A DNA stretch of 64,000 nt. It comes from Methyloversatilis thermotolerans. GTDB lineage: Bacteria > Pseudomonadota > Gammaproteobacteria > Burkholderiales > Rhodocyclaceae. Positions 26,461-36,573 of the stretch are shown here, one piece after another. Location of the stretch: NCBI RefSeq assembly GCF_000372885.1, contig NZ_KB889967.1:248001-312000 (forward strand). The letters are read 5' to 3'. The notes under the pieces were generated by a model. It saw nothing but the letters and a program-made list of their open reading frames with translations, did not search any database and was not told the DNA's origin. A program made the position numbers and the translations under genes. The first letter of the stretch is position 1, and every line of letters begins with the position of its first letter.

Positions 26461-27055
26461 ATCGCGGACGGCGATGCATCACTGAAAGGGGCGCTCGTAT
26501 CGGCGATCGCAGTGGCGAGGGACCTGGTTGCAGTGTTGCGCAACGATGAACTGCTCAAGGCGCTCAGCGATGCCGGCGGCGCTGGCCGTAGCGCGGAACT
26601 GGAACGCAGGCTGTCCGTGCTCGAACGCGAGAACGCACAACTGAAGGTCAGCACCGAAAGCACGCAGAACAAGGTGGCCGACGCGATACAGGCCAATACC
26701 CCGCTGGTGGAGCGGGCACTGTCCACGCTGAGTCCGGCGCAGCGCAGCGCAGCGAGCCGGGCCGCTCGGCCTGTACCGTCGGCTTGCAGACCCTGGGCGT
26801 GGACGACGCGGAGCGCATCGCACTGAATGACGGTCTGCGCGGCGAAGGTTTCGCGCTCGATCCCGTTACCTATTCCTGCGCCGCCGGCGTGCGTCCGAGC
26901 GGGTTCCCGGATCGCTCCACCGTGTTCTACTACGCCAGCTCATCCCGGGCCATGGCCGAACAGGTCGCCGCCTACCTGAAAGCCCGCACCGGCCAGGACT
27001 TCACCGTCCGCCGCGCAAGGCCCATGCCTTGTTCGTGCATGACATCCGGCGTTGA
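26461..27055 (+). pseudogene. decayed copy of the coiled-coil membrane protein gene at 36574-37374
   Basis: Close nucleotide identity to the intact gene at 36574 shows this was a full copy. Four lesions are visible. The start codon is ATC (26461) where the intact copy has ATG, and the GGGAGG ribosome site is gone. A 183-bp in-frame deletion, with GCGC at both junctions, removes the equivalent of residues 28-88, including the only transmembrane helix. An extra GCAGC (in the GCGCAGCGCAGC run around 26750) shifts the frame. A 28-bp deletion near the end (CCGCCGC joined to GCAAGGCC) removes the VDPAR region. Short open frames remain (26512-26826 and 26784-27263) but neither can give the original product. 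Confidence 0.9.
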
Positions 27056-27235
27056 GGCCCGTGTGCGGGGGATGCGGAGGCATGCGGGCTTGACACGGCG
27101 CGCAGGCGATGAAAAGGTCCGGTCTGGCGGGCCGCCGGGCCATGTCCTCCATCGTTCCATCCTGTCTCCGTTGCCGTCAGCTTCGCCTGGTGGCGGCGTT
27201 CACCTCCTGCGACTGCGCTTCATCTGGATCAACCC

Positions 27236-28762
27236 ATGCTGCAGACCGCCGACCTTGTCGTGATCGCGATCTATCTGTTCGTCACCGTGCTGGTATGCCT
27301 GCGGGTGTCGCGCGCGGCTCCGGATGCGGACGAACTGTTTCTTGCGGGGCGCAGCCTTGGGCCGCTGGCGATCGGCCTGTCGCTGTTCGCGTCGAACATT
27401 TCGTCGACCACCCTCATCGGCCTGCCCGGTGCTGCCTACGAGAGCGGCATTTCGGTGGCGAACTACGAGTGGATGGCGGCGCTGGTGCTGGTGTTTTCCG
27501 CGGTATTCGTTGTGCCGGCCTTCATCGGCGGCAGGATCACGACCGTGCCCGAACTGCTCGAGCGACGTTTCGATGCGCGTCTGCGATGCTATCTGTCGGC
27601 GACTTCCCTGTTCCTGAGCCTGATGCTCGACACTGCAGGCAGTCTCTACGCGGGCGCGCTCATCCTGTCCCAGATGCTGCCCGGTCTCACGCTGGGCACT
27701 GCCTGTGCCGGCCTGGCTGTTTTTGCCGGCCTCTACACCGCAGCCGGAGGTCTGCGTGCGGTGGTCTATACCGATGTGCTGCAGGCGCTCGTGCTGCTCG
27801 CCGGCTCGGCAATCATGTGCTTCGTCGTGTTCGGTCAGTTCGACCATGACTGGTCACGGCTGGTCGCCGCGGTGGAGCCGGAGAGACTTTCGCTGCTGCG
27901 TCCGCTGGATGATCCAGTGCTGCCCTGGCTGGGGACGCTGATCGGCCTGCCCATTCTCGGTTTCTACTACTGGACCATGAATCAGTATGTCGCCCAGCGC
28001 CTGCTCGGCGCGCGCGATCTCAGGGCGGCCGGGCAGGGCGCCTTGATTGCCGCCGCGCTCAAGCTGCTGCCCCTGTTCCTGATGGTGATGCCGGGGGTGA
28101 TGGCGTCGGTGCTTCTGCCCGGTCTGGACCGACCGGACACGGTGTTCGTCGAACTCATCCTGCACTACGCACCGGTCGGCCTGGCCGGCCTCATGGTGGC
28201 GGGTCTGATCGCCGCCATGATGTCCAGCGTGGATTCAGCGCTCAATTCGGCATCTACGCTGCTGATACGCGATTTCGTGCTGCCGCGGCGTCCGGCCTTG
28301 AGTGCGCGCGGACAGGCCAGGCTGGGCCGGTTCGCGACGCTGGGCTTCACCTTGATCGCCGCGCTATGGGCACCGCAGATCGCACACTTTCCTGGCCTGT
28401 TCGCCTATCTGCAGCAGGCATTTGCCTGCGTCGTGCCGCCCCTGGTGGCGGTGTTCGCGATCGCGCTGACGCGCAACCGCATCGGCGCTTCCGCCGCGCT
28501 GCGCGCCCTGCTCACCGGACACGTCGTCAGCGCCGGGGTGCTGCTGGCGGGCGTATACGGCCTGCCCATGCCTCACTTCACCATCACCGCGGGCCTGCTG
28601 TTCGCCTTTACCTGGCTCGCGGCTCTCGCCTGGCAAGCCATCATGCCCGACCGGCAGGGTATGCCGCTGCCGGACGCGTCCGCACCGGCGCCACGTTTCG
28701 TCCGCCTGGGCGCGGCCGCGCTGGCGCTGACCGTGCTGGCTCTGGTCCTGCTGTTCCGTTGA
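27236..28762 (+). CDS. sodium:solute symporter (SSS/SGLT family)
   Basis: Na+-coupled uptake permease of 508 residues, with 13 or more hydrophobic segments spread over its whole length. Family features include the N-terminal LFLAGRSLGPLAIGLSLFASNISSTTLIGLPG region (sodium-site helix 1), the TVPELLERRFD loop and LIAAMMSSVDSALNSASTL, the conserved SSS helix containing Na+-coordinating serines. The substrate (sugar, amino acid, organic acid) cannot be told from sequence. A TTGACA -35-like box at 27090-27095 lies in the 180-nt gap upstream, but no good -10 accompanies it. No enzyme genes are adjacent to suggest a pathway. Confidence 0.92.
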   Translation: MLQTADLVVIAIYLFVTVLVCLRVSRAAPDADELFLAGRSLGPLAIGLSLFASNISSTTLIGLPGAAYESGISVANYEWMAALVLVFSAVFVVPAFIGGRITTVPELLERRFDARLRCYLSATSLFLSLMLDTAGSLYAGALILSQMLPGLTLGTACAGLAVFAGLYTAAGGLRAVVYTDVLQALVLLAGSAIMCFVVFGQFDHDWSRLVAAVEPERLSLLRPLDDPVLPWLGTLIGLPILGFYYWTMNQYVAQRLLGARDLRAAGQGALIAAALKLLPLFLMVMPGVMASVLLPGLDRPDTVFVELILHYAPVGLAGLMVAGLIAAMMSSVDSALNSASTLLIRDFVLPRRPALSARGQARLGRFATLGFTLIAALWAPQIAHFPGLFAYLQQAFACVVPPLVAVFAIALTRNRIGASAALRALLTGHVVSAGVLLAGVYGLPMPHFTITAGLLFAFTWLAALAWQAIMPDRQGMPLPDASAPAPRFVRLGAAALALTVLALVLLFR

Positions 28763-28800
28763 GCGCCCGACCGGCGGGTGCCGCGATCCAGGCCGTTTCC

Positions 28801-28827
28801 ACCGGCGCCGTGCGGGTCGGCGCCGGT
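28801..28827 (+). terminator. hairpin terminator after the symporter
   Basis: A perfect 10-bp stem ACCGGCGCCG with a 7-nt loop TGCGGGT and its complement, followed by TTC, 38 nt after the symporter stop. The poor T-run lowers confidence that it acts alone. Confidence 0.5.
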
Positions 28828-29228
28828 TTCACGTGGCAACGATTCCTCGATGCCATGGATAGGGTGATGCGCGATGCGCGCGAACACGCCGCGCGGAGCA
28901 GGCCGCCGGGCGCAGTCCGATCGTCCTGGCCGAACCGTTCAGGCTGCAGATCGCGGCCGCATGACGGCATCGGCCATCCGACCCGGCGAACAGGTCGTTC
29001 TTGCGTCCAGGCGCAACGCCGCCCGGCGCGCGTCCGGCGGCGTCGTTCTCGAGCACGATGCGCCGGTCTTCTGTCCGGCATACCCGCGCCGGTCAGTGCT
29101 TGAGCGCGCATCGTATCGAATCACCGAAGCCGGATCTGCGCGACACGCGGCGGCTCCGCGTGACCAGCCTAGCCGGGCGCCGATGTGGCGTGCTTCCCGA
29201 ACGTACTCCAGGGTTGCTCACCAGCCGG
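28828..29228. other. non-coding gap between convergent genes
   Basis: About 400 bp between the symporter hairpin and the end of the second TPS exoprotein gene, which is on the other strand. Open frames exist on both strands, but none has a ribosome site, a recognisable domain or normal codon use, and they overlap each other. I see no RNA gene or mobile element here. Confidence 0.5.
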
Positions 29229-32200
29229 CTAATCCGCGCGTTCCGAGATGACGATGGTGGTGGTTTGCGTGCCTATCGTCACCACGACCTGGACCGGGAA
29301 AGCTCCATCGGGTACGGCCGCGGCAGAGAAGCTGCGCGTGGCAGGCACATAGCGCAGCCAGCCGGGCAACGCACCGCCCCCCGCAAGCGACACCTTGACC
29401 TCGGCGTCCTTGCCCGACGGTACACCCTCGAACACCTGATCGGGCAAAGGGAAACTGAAGCCGGTGCCGCTGGTCGCCGTTTCCCTGGGCACGGCGACGG
29501 CAATCACGCCCGACACTTTCGCCGAAGGCGACTGGACGACCGACACCTCGATCGACTGGCTCGTGCCCGGCACAGGCACCTTGAATGAGGTCGGCGGCGC
29601 AGTACTGGGCGTGTCCGGCGCGGAAGATTCACCGCTCCGCTTCGCCGGCTCACTCGCGGACAGTGTCAATGGCGGCGGGCTTGTTTCAGGCTTGGGGGAG
29701 GGCGCTACCGGGGGCGGTGCCGGAGGTGCCGGCGGCTCCAGAGGCGCGGTGATGCTGAGCACGCCACCCGCGTAGGCCACTGCGTAGCCGAGGCCATTGC
29801 TCAGATTGCCGGTCGTCGTTATTGCATGCTCTCCGATCGTGGTCGCCGTCCGAGCCGGCCCCGCCACCATCACGGTGCCGCTGAAAACGCTGCTGCTGTC
29901 GCCATTGGCCAGATCGTTGTAGGTGAAGGGGAAGCTGCCTTCATAGGTCTTTGCGTCGTAGGTCTTGCTCACATCGGTGGCGCGCACAGTCACTGTCGGC
30001 TGTTCGCGATAGATCGCATTGATGCCGGCGGTGAGCGCGGTCGCATAGTTTGTCGCTGCTTCATCGCTGTTGTAGCGGAATCGGCCACTGCCACTGCCGA
30101 CCATCGCGGTCAGGCCGCTGCTGCCGCCGATGCGGCCACTGTACAGAGTGGCAAAGCCTCCATTGCCCACACTTACACCGGCGCCGTCGCTCACGACGAT
30201 GTCGCCGCCACTGGCCGTGCCGGCCGCACTGTCCTTGCCGGCGATGAGACGCACCGCACTGGCGGTGCTGTCCGTGGTGCTGACATTCCTGGCCAGCGTG
30301 AGATTGCCGCTCAAGGTTGCGACATCCACGGTGCTGCTCGTCGTGATGCCATCGACCCCGCCCACGCTGCCGATCGTGAGCGCGCCGCCATTGTTGAAGG
30401 CCAGAGAACCGCTGCCGATATCTGCCGCCAGGGTTCCGACGGCATGAGCGGTGGCGCCATCGAGCTGATAGTTGGCGCCGCTGCCATTCAGCAGCAGATA
30501 GCTTGCCGTGATGGTGCCGTTGCCGCTGACGTTCTGGCCGCTGCCAGCGGTCAGCGTCAAGGTTTGGCCGCTGGCATCCAGATTGCCGTCGAGGGCGATC
30601 GCGCCGTTGCTGATGAAGGCTGTGGTGTCATTGAGCGTGGTTGCCCCGCCCACGGTAATCGTTCCGCTGGTCGCATCACCTATGGTGATGCTCGAGAAGC
30701 CATTGGCAAACGTGTTGGCGAAGTCATTGCTGCTGAGCGCCAGCGTACCTGCGCCGCCGGAAATTCCAATGGTCGTGCCGGCCGTGCGCGGCTTGATGGC
30801 AAGCGCCCCGCTGCTCACGACGCGCATGACATTGTCGCCACCGAAATTGAAGGTGTTGCCGGACAGGGTGATGTTGCCGGTCATGCTGCTGGAACCGATG
30901 CGGCTGCCAGTGCCGCCGGTGTAACGGATGTCGATGTTGTCGGCACCGGTGCCCCCGGTGCCGGTGAATACGATGCTGGCCGCGCCGAGTGACTCGTAAC
31001 GGCCTCCTTCGATCAGAATGCCCCAGCAGCCAGTGCTCGTACAGGTGCCGCCCGTGCCGGTAACGTTCAGCGTGCCGGTCACCCCGCTCCCCATCCTGAA
31101 CACGCCGCCACCCCGCGCATTGACGCCGATGTTGTAGCTGTTGCCACTGCCTCCGGTACCGTTGATGGTCATTGTGCGGTTGCTGCCGCTCAGAATTTCC
31201 ACCAGCGCATTGTTGTCGAGCTTGACACCTTCCTGATTGTCGTTGGTACCCGACGTGGAGCCCTGACCGGTCATCGAAATATTGCCGCCACCCGTCGTGC
31301 GAACAATCGCACTGGCATCGACAAGAATGCCCACCCGCCCGCCGGCGCTGCCTGCGCCCGTGCCATGGATGCTGATATCGCCACTGGTGCTTTGCACCAG
31401 GGCCGAACTGCCGGTAATCAGCACACCGATGCCGCCGCTGCTTGCACCCGTGCCACGCAGGGAGATCGTTCCTGTTCCCGCATTCACCTGCGCGTCGAGT
31501 ATGCGGATACCTGCGGCATAGGTGGCGTTGCCGGTGGCATTGCCGCTGCCCGGCGTGCTGCCGCCCCCCATGGTGACATGTCCACCGTTGGTGGTGATGC
31601 TGGATCCGGTGTCGAGATTGATCGCGCCACCGTTCGAGTCACTGTCTGCATTCAGAACGACATTCAGCCTGTTGCTGCTCGATGTGATCGACTTGCCGCT
31701 CGCGAGCGTCACATTGTCGGTCGCTTTCAGCGTCAGGGTGGCATCGTTACCTGCGCTCTTGATGATGTTCTGATCGACACCTACCGACCCCGCTGACGCG
31801 GTGACCGTCACATTGCCTGTTGCCGTGATGCCGCTGGTGCTGCCCGCAGTGCCGATCGACAGGCCATTCGCATCGACGAAGTTTACGGCGCCCGTGCTGG
31901 CAGCCAGTGTCGTGACGTCATTCAAGCTGCGGGTGAGCGAGAAGTCGCCGCCGGTGCCGGTCAGCGACAGCGCATTGGCGATGATGCTGCCGCTGCTGGT
32001 CTGAGTGGCCGCCCCGGTGCTGATCAAGGACACATTGCCCGTGGTGTTGATGAAGGCATTTTCCAGATTCATGCTGTTGGCGTTGAGCACGATATCGCTG
32101 CCATATGTGGTCGTGCCATCCGTTCCGACATACAAACGACCGCCATTGGCCTGGGCGATGCCGCGTGCCGCATTGCCGTTGTTGTCGCCGGTACCGTTCA

Positions 32201-34337
32201 GCGTGATGGGTCCCCCCCCGGTGGAATAGATGTAGCTGGTGCTGGTTTCGTAGTTGATGCCGGCATTGCGGCTCTGGCTTGCGGTTCCGCCACCGGTGCC
32301 GGTCAGGGTGATGGCGCCGTTCTGGGTGATGACGGTGGCGGCCGTTCCGCTGGCGATGTACATGTTGATACCGGGTGCAGTGCCGGAAGTCGGAGAGCCG
32401 CCCACCCCGACGACCGTGATCGTGCCGCTGCCCGTGGTCTGCATGATGCTGTTGAACGAGAAATCGACACCGATCGGCGTCGCCGCACCCGAACCCGACC
32501 AGCCCTGGCCGCGCACCAGGATATTGCCGCCCGCGGCATCGAGGTTCACGTTGTCGAGGAACACGCCACGGTCACGATTACCCGTGTTGGCGCTACCGGT
32601 GGCGTAGCCGGTGTTCACATCCAGGCCACCGCTCAAGGTGATGTGGCCGCCGTTGCTGAGAATGCTGGCACCGGTATTGAGGGAAATGTTGCCGCCCTGG
32701 GTTGCGTCGCTGTCACTGTGATACACCACATTCAGCGCACCGCTGGTCGAACTCACACTGACCCCCGCGTTCTGCACGATGTCCCGATGGGCTTTCAGTG
32801 TCAGCGTTGAGGCACCGCCGCTGGTCTTGGTGATGTTGCTGGCGATGGTGATGTCACCACCGCCCTGGCCATCTCCTTCGGTACCGCCGGTCTGTATGGT
32901 CACATTGCCCGAAGCCAGCGCCGTGGCGATATCGCTGGCAAGAATCACGCTGGTGCTGTTGGCGGTGTAATTGGAAGAGAAGGCCGTGCCACTGGCACCC
33001 GCGGCGGCGATCGTGATGTTGTAGGGGTCAAGCAGCCAGTTGCCGTATTGGCCTGCGGTCGCATGTGTATCGATCGTGATACCCGCGACATCGAGCCAGT
33101 GTCCCGATGTTTCGATCACCCCGCCATTCCCGCCATGGGCACCGCCGTGGACGGCGATCGAACCATGGGCGCGGGTCTGACTCCGGTCGTTGTGAATGTC
33201 ACTCCACAGCACCACCTTGCCGCCATCACCTTGCGTGATCGCGCTGGCATCGATGCTCGCACCCTGGGACTGCGTGACCGTCACGGCCTGACGCAATGTG
33301 CCGCCACCCTGCCAGTCGCCGCCGACCAGTACCGTGCCACCGCCGGTGGCACCTCTGGCTTCGATACGGCTGCCTGCGTCGAGACGGATGTCGTCGCCTT
33401 CCAGCACCACGCGTCCGCCCTTGCTCACGAGGCTGGTGGCGGAAAGAGTGCCACTGTTGCGCACGACGCTGCCTTGCAGTTGATTGGCTGCATTGGCCGA
33501 AAGAATGATGAGGCCGCCGGGTGCTTCCACCGCGTTGCCGTTCTCCACCAGCGCGCGCAGGGTGCCGGGCTCGACGCGGACATTCGACAGACCGTTGCCG
33601 TTGAACTGGACGTCAAAGGCGTCTCCGGCGGCGAGTGCCACCGTGCCAAGCTGGGCGACGATCAGGCCGTTGTTGCGCACCTCCGGGGCCAGCAGCGCGA
33701 TATAGCCGCCCATGCCGCTCTTCAGGGTGCCCTCGTTGACGATGCTGCCGCTTGCGCCATCGCGCGTGAAGCGGTCATTCCCCGCCATGAAATCGGTCGT
33801 GCTGATGTTGTGGGTGGTGACCAGCAAGCCACCCACCTCGACGCTCGCGCCGGGCGCGAAATACACGCCATTCGGATTGGTGAAGAACACCTGGCCGGTG
33901 GCGTTGATGCGCCCGAAGATCTGGCTCGGGTTGCTGTCCAGCACGCGATTCAGCGTGACGCTGCTGGCTGAGGGCTGATTGAAGTTCACCGTTGCGGCCG
34001 CACCGACGTTGAACGTGTTCCAGTCAATCGCCGCGCGCTGCGAGCCCTGGTCTATCGTCATCACCGCACCGCTCTGCGAAATCGACGCTTGCCCGGCAGT
34101 CACCGTTCCGCCGGTGGGCAACTGGGTGGCGCCGGGCGTCTGCGCGGTGGCGTTGCCCAGGGCGAGCGCCATGGAGGCCGCAAGCGCAGTCAAGCGAGCC
34201 GGCGGCAGGTGACGGAGAGGGAGAGCGGCGAGCCCGCGCTGATGCCGGTTCCCCGCACGGCGCATGCGCAGGCGTTCAGAAACGGCAATGCCGGCATGCG
34301 TCAACGCATTCCGGATCAATTGAAAATTCTTGGTCAT
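29229..34337 (-). CDS. second TPS exoprotein (haemagglutinin-like, with MBG-type and Ig-like C-terminal domains)
   Basis: Secreted adhesin-like protein of 1,702 residues. The start MTKNFQ gives a long extended signal region (about residues 1-66, ending ALGNATAQ), and upstream in-frame codons belong to the transporter gene. The TPS domain (about 70-310) carries NPNG at residues 154-157. The body is low in charge and very rich in Gly/Thr/Ser/Asn, with short repeating units such as NITLSG, GGHIT and TGNVT, typical of a parallel beta-helix stalk. Near the C-terminus is an MBG/YDG-like domain (KTYDAKTYEG), then a Pro-rich hinge (PPAPPAPPP) and a final Ig/cadherin-like module (LPGWLRYVPATRSFSA). 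It differs from the first exoprotein in length and tail, so the two are not recent duplicates. Confidence 0.92.
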   Translation of the reverse strand: MTKNFQLIRNALTHAGIAVSERLRMRRAGNRHQRGLAALPLRHLPPARLTALAASMALALGNATAQTPGATQLPTGGTVTAGQASISQSGAVMTIDQGSQRAAIDWNTFNVGAAATVNFNQPSASSVTLNRVLDSNPSQIFGRINATGQVFFTNPNGVYFAPGASVEVGGLLVTTHNISTTDFMAGNDRFTRDGASGSIVNEGTLKSGMGGYIALLAPEVRNNGLIVAQLGTVALAAGDAFDVQFNGNGLSNVRVEPGTLRALVENGNAVEAPGGLIILSANAANQLQGSVVRNSGTLSATSLVSKGGRVVLEGDDIRLDAGSRIEARGATGGGTVLVGGDWQGGGTLRQAVTVTQSQGASIDASAITQGDGGKVVLWSDIHNDRSQTRAHGSIAVHGGAHGGNGGVIETSGHWLDVAGITIDTHATAGQYGNWLLDPYNITIAAAGASGTAFSSNYTANSTSVILASDIATALASGNVTIQTGGTEGDGQGGGDITIASNITKTSGGASTLTLKAHRDIVQNAGVSVSSTSGALNVVYHSDSDATQGGNISLNTGASILSNGGHITLSGGLDVNTGYATGSANTGNRDRGVFLDNVNLDAAGGNILVRGQGWSGSGAATPIGVDFSFNSIMQTTGSGTITVVGVGGSPTSGTAPGINMYIASGTAATVITQNGAITLTGTGGGTASQSRNAGINYETSTSYIYSTGGGPITLNGTGDNNGNAARGIAQANGGRLYVGTDGTTTYGSDIVLNANSMNLENAFINTTGNVSLISTGAATQTSSGSIIANALSLTGTGGDFSLTRSLNDVTTLAASTGAVNFVDANGLSIGTAGSTSGITATGNVTVTASAGSVGVDQNIIKSAGNDATLTLKATDNVTLASGKSITSSSNRLNVVLNADSDSNGGAINLDTGSSITTNGGHVTMGGGSTPGSGNATGNATYAAGIRILDAQVNAGTGTISLRGTGASSGGIGVLITGSSALVQSTSGDISIHGTGAGSAGGRVGILVDASAIVRTTGGGNISMTGQGSTSGTNDNQEGVKLDNNALVEILSGSNRTMTINGTGGSGNSYNIGVNARGGGVFRMGSGVTGTLNVTGTGGTCTSTGCWGILIEGGRYESLGAASIVFTGTGGTGADNIDIRYTGGTGSRIGSSSMTGNITLSGNTFNFGGDNVMRVVSSGALAIKPRTAGTTIGISGGAGTLALSSNDFANTFANGFSSITIGDATSGTITVGGATTLNDTTAFISNGAIALDGNLDASGQTLTLTAGSGQNVSGNGTITASYLLLNGSGANYQLDGATAHAVGTLAADIGSGSLAFNNGGALTIGSVGGVDGITTSSTVDVATLSGNLTLARNVSTTDSTASAVRLIAGKDSAAGTASGGDIVVSDGAGVSVGNGGFATLYSGRIGGSSGLTAMVGSGSGRFRYNSDEAATNYATALTAGINAIYREQPTVTVRATDVSKTYDAKTYEGSFPFTYNDLANGDSSSVFSGTVMVAGPARTATTIGEHAITTTGNLSNGLGYAVAYAGGVLSITAPLEPPAPPAPPPVAPSPKPETSPPPLTLSASEPAKRSGESSAPDTPSTAPPTSFKVPVPGTSQSIEVSVVQSPSAKVSGVIAVAVPRETATSGTGFSFPLPDQVFEGVPSGKDAEVKVSLAGGGALPGWLRYVPATRSFSAAAVPDGAFPVQVVVTIGTQTTTIVISERAD

Positions 34338-34375
34338 ACTCGTATCCAGAGAAGCGACTTGCAATGCGGACGCAA

Positions 34376-36064
34376 TCAGAAGGGCATGCTGGCGGTCAGC
34401 CAGAAGCGATCCTTGTGCAGCGTGCCGTCCTGATCGAGGCCCGTGCTGGTGGCATTGGGGTTGTCGCCGATGCGGCGTGCCCAGGTGAGCCGGAGGTTCA
34501 AGCCCTGGCTCGACTGCCAGCCCAGCGCGAGACCCGCGCCGCGCAGACTGAAGCTGTTCACGGCGGCCGCGCCGGTGAACCTGTTGTTGCGATTCACCGT
34601 GACATGGCCCCAATCGTAGAAGCCGCTGAGCAGGAAGGCCTCGTTCAGCTTCCAGCGCAGCTCCAGATTGACCACCTTGCCTTCCGCGCCACCGCCTTCA
34701 TTGAGCGGATAGGCGCGCACGCCATTCAGGCCACCCAGGTAGAACTTCTCGGATGAATCGAGGTTCTTGCTGGCCTCCTGTCCCGACAGCATGGCCAGAA
34801 AGGACAGGGTCGGGGTCAGAGACTGCTGGCGCGCCAGCGTATAGCGCAGCTTTTCATAGCGACCGGCGGTGCGTGTGGTGGTGGCATCGGCCGCACGATT
34901 GGGCGAGCCATCGAGATCGAGATCGCCGTGGGTAAACAACAGGGTGGCGCTGTTGGCGCCACCGCCACCCAGGCCATCGAACAGATTGCCGCTCAGACCG
35001 ACGGTGCCGGACCTGGCGCCGTAACGGCTGGATATGGCGCCGTCCGAAGTGTTTTCGAAGGTCTTCTGGTCGTAGTTCATGACCAGATACAGGTTCTGCC
35101 GACGCGAGCGGATCAGTGGATACGTCGCATCCAGGCCCAGGGTGCTGGACTTGCCGCGGGCGTTCAGTGCGGAGAATTCGGGCGAAACCAGGGAATAGTG
35201 CAGCGTCGAACCATTCACACCCAGGCGCAGGCCGTCATGGCCGATCGGTACGCTGTAGCCCACGCGTGCATAGTCGAGTCCCTGACTGTGAATGGCGTGG
35301 ATACTGACCAGATCCCCGATGCCGAAGGGGCTGGCTATTCCCACGCTGGCGGCAATGCGCTCGCGGCCTGTCGAGCGCATGCCGGCATTGTCAATGCCGA
35401 CGTCGCCGATCACCAGCGGTTCATCGGTCAGCTTGAGGACAAGATCGGTCTCGCCCTCGCCAGCGCCGGCGCGCAGCGCGCCGCTGGCGGCCACTCCCGG
35501 AAGATCGTCGACCAGCAGGATGGCGCGCTCCAGCGCCTCTGCATTGAGCGGTTCCCCTTTTTTCTGGCGTGACTCGAGAGACGACAAGGCGTAATCGAGC
35601 TTCAACCGTGTGGGCTCTGCGCCTTCCACCTGCACCTTGCCAAACCTGGCTTCGTCGATGCGGATGATGACCGTGCCGTCGGTCACATCCTGCCGCGGCA
35701 GATAGGTGCGGACCACCCAGCCCGCGTCGCGATAGGCGTCGGCAACCGCCGCGGCAACCGCCTGCAGTTGTTCGAAGCTCAGTGGGCGGTTCAGATAGCC
35801 GGCGACGACGGCCTGCAATTGCGCGTCGCCGAGCAGCGTATTGCCCTCGAAGCGGAAGGTGTTGACCGAAACGGTGCTTGTTGCCGTGGAGGGCGTCACC
35901 GGCGGATCACCACGCAATTCGGGCGCGGCCTGGCCAGGCAGCCGGTTCAACCGGTCCTGATCAAGCTGCTGGCGCAGCGAACCCGCATCCGGTGCGGTTT
36001 GTGCGTGTGCGAAACAGCTGATGACCGAAAAGCAGATCGCGCGTTGTATGAACGTCCTATTCAA
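34376..36064 (-). CDS. second TPS outer-membrane transporter (ShlB/FhaC family)
   Basis: TpsB pore of 562 residues encoded just before (38 nt) its exoprotein on the minus strand. I chose the TTG at 36064 because GGAGA lies 6 nt upstream and it gives a clean signal peptide (NRTFIQRAICFSVISCFAHA); the frame is open to 36130 without a better site. The POTRA region (about 50-210) shows VNTFRFEGNTLLGDAQLQ and GWVVRTYLPRQDVTDG. The barrel has YLGGLNGVRAYPLNEGGG, the conserved VRAY/VRGY loop 6 motif, and ends in Phe (TASMPF). It secretes the exoprotein at 29229-34337 by the known TPS mechanism. Confidence 0.94.
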   Translation of the reverse strand: MNRTFIQRAICFSVISCFAHAQTAPDAGSLRQQLDQDRLNRLPGQAAPELRGDPPVTPSTATSTVSVNTFRFEGNTLLGDAQLQAVVAGYLNRPLSFEQLQAVAAAVADAYRDAGWVVRTYLPRQDVTDGTVIIRIDEARFGKVQVEGAEPTRLKLDYALSSLESRQKKGEPLNAEALERAILLVDDLPGVAASGALRAGAGEGETDLVLKLTDEPLVIGDVGIDNAGMRSTGRERIAASVGIASPFGIGDLVSIHAIHSQGLDYARVGYSVPIGHDGLRLGVNGSTLHYSLVSPEFSALNARGKSSTLGLDATYPLIRSRRQNLYLVMNYDQKTFENTSDGAISSRYGARSGTVGLSGNLFDGLGGGGANSATLLFTHGDLDLDGSPNRAADATTTRTAGRYEKLRYTLARQQSLTPTLSFLAMLSGQEASKNLDSSEKFYLGGLNGVRAYPLNEGGGAEGKVVNLELRWKLNEAFLLSGFYDWGHVTVNRNNRFTGAAAVNSFSLRGAGLALGWQSSQGLNLRLTWARRIGDNPNATSTGLDQDGTLHKDRFWLTASMPF

Positions 36065-36573
36065 GCGGAGTCTCCGGGACAGCGTCGTTGATACCCATAA
36101 AGCCTGTACATCATGTCGCGGGCGCCTCACCTGCTACCGGCCCCTCGGCCCGTCTGAAACTCGAAGGGATGGTTTCCCGAGCGCGATCCGGAAGTCAGGT
36201 ACAGGGGTGACAGGAGCACTGTGGCCGCTCACTGCCCGCGAATGCGGTTAACGGCAATGCGGCCGCGAACTTCACCGGCACCGGACACGATGGTCTGCCA
36301 AGCAGGCAGTAAAACGGCCAGGTCTGCCCGATGCCGGGCCGCCATCTTCTGCTCGGCGTCAGCGCGACCTTCTGAGCGCATGTCGCGGCCGAGGTCGGCG
36401 CGCCGCAGCCGCGAGCCGCTGGCGGCGTCCGGCATGCGGCGCGCGCGTCCATCAGGAGCCATGACCGGCGTGATCCGGCATCGCGCGGCCCGCAGGTCGC
36501 GACAGCCGGCGCACGCTGGCATGCAGACCTCTCATGGATTAGTCTGGATGCCATGAACATCGGGAGGTCCATC
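36065..36573. other. divergent intergenic region
   Basis: About 510 bp between the second TPS operon (leftward) and the coiled-coil membrane protein gene (rightward). It must hold both promoters, but no convincing -35/-10 pair is visible. A 97-codon minus-strand frame (36229-36522) has no ribosome site and no recognisable domain and is left out. A GGGAGG ribosome site at 36562-36567 belongs to the rightward gene. Confidence 0.45.

Noticed and set aside
28874-29251. Small plus-strand gene between the symporter and TPS2
   Set aside because: Overlapping frames on both strands, no ribosome site, and the composition is that of shadow translation.
29826-30992. A 388-codon plus-strand frame within the second TPS exoprotein gene
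   Set aside because: It mirrors the Gly/Thr/Ser repeats of the exoprotein and has no start site or domain.
36229-36522. 97-codon minus-strand frame in the TPS2/coiled-coil gap
   Set aside because: No ribosome site, Arg/Ala-rich composition and no recognisable features; could be promoter DNA.
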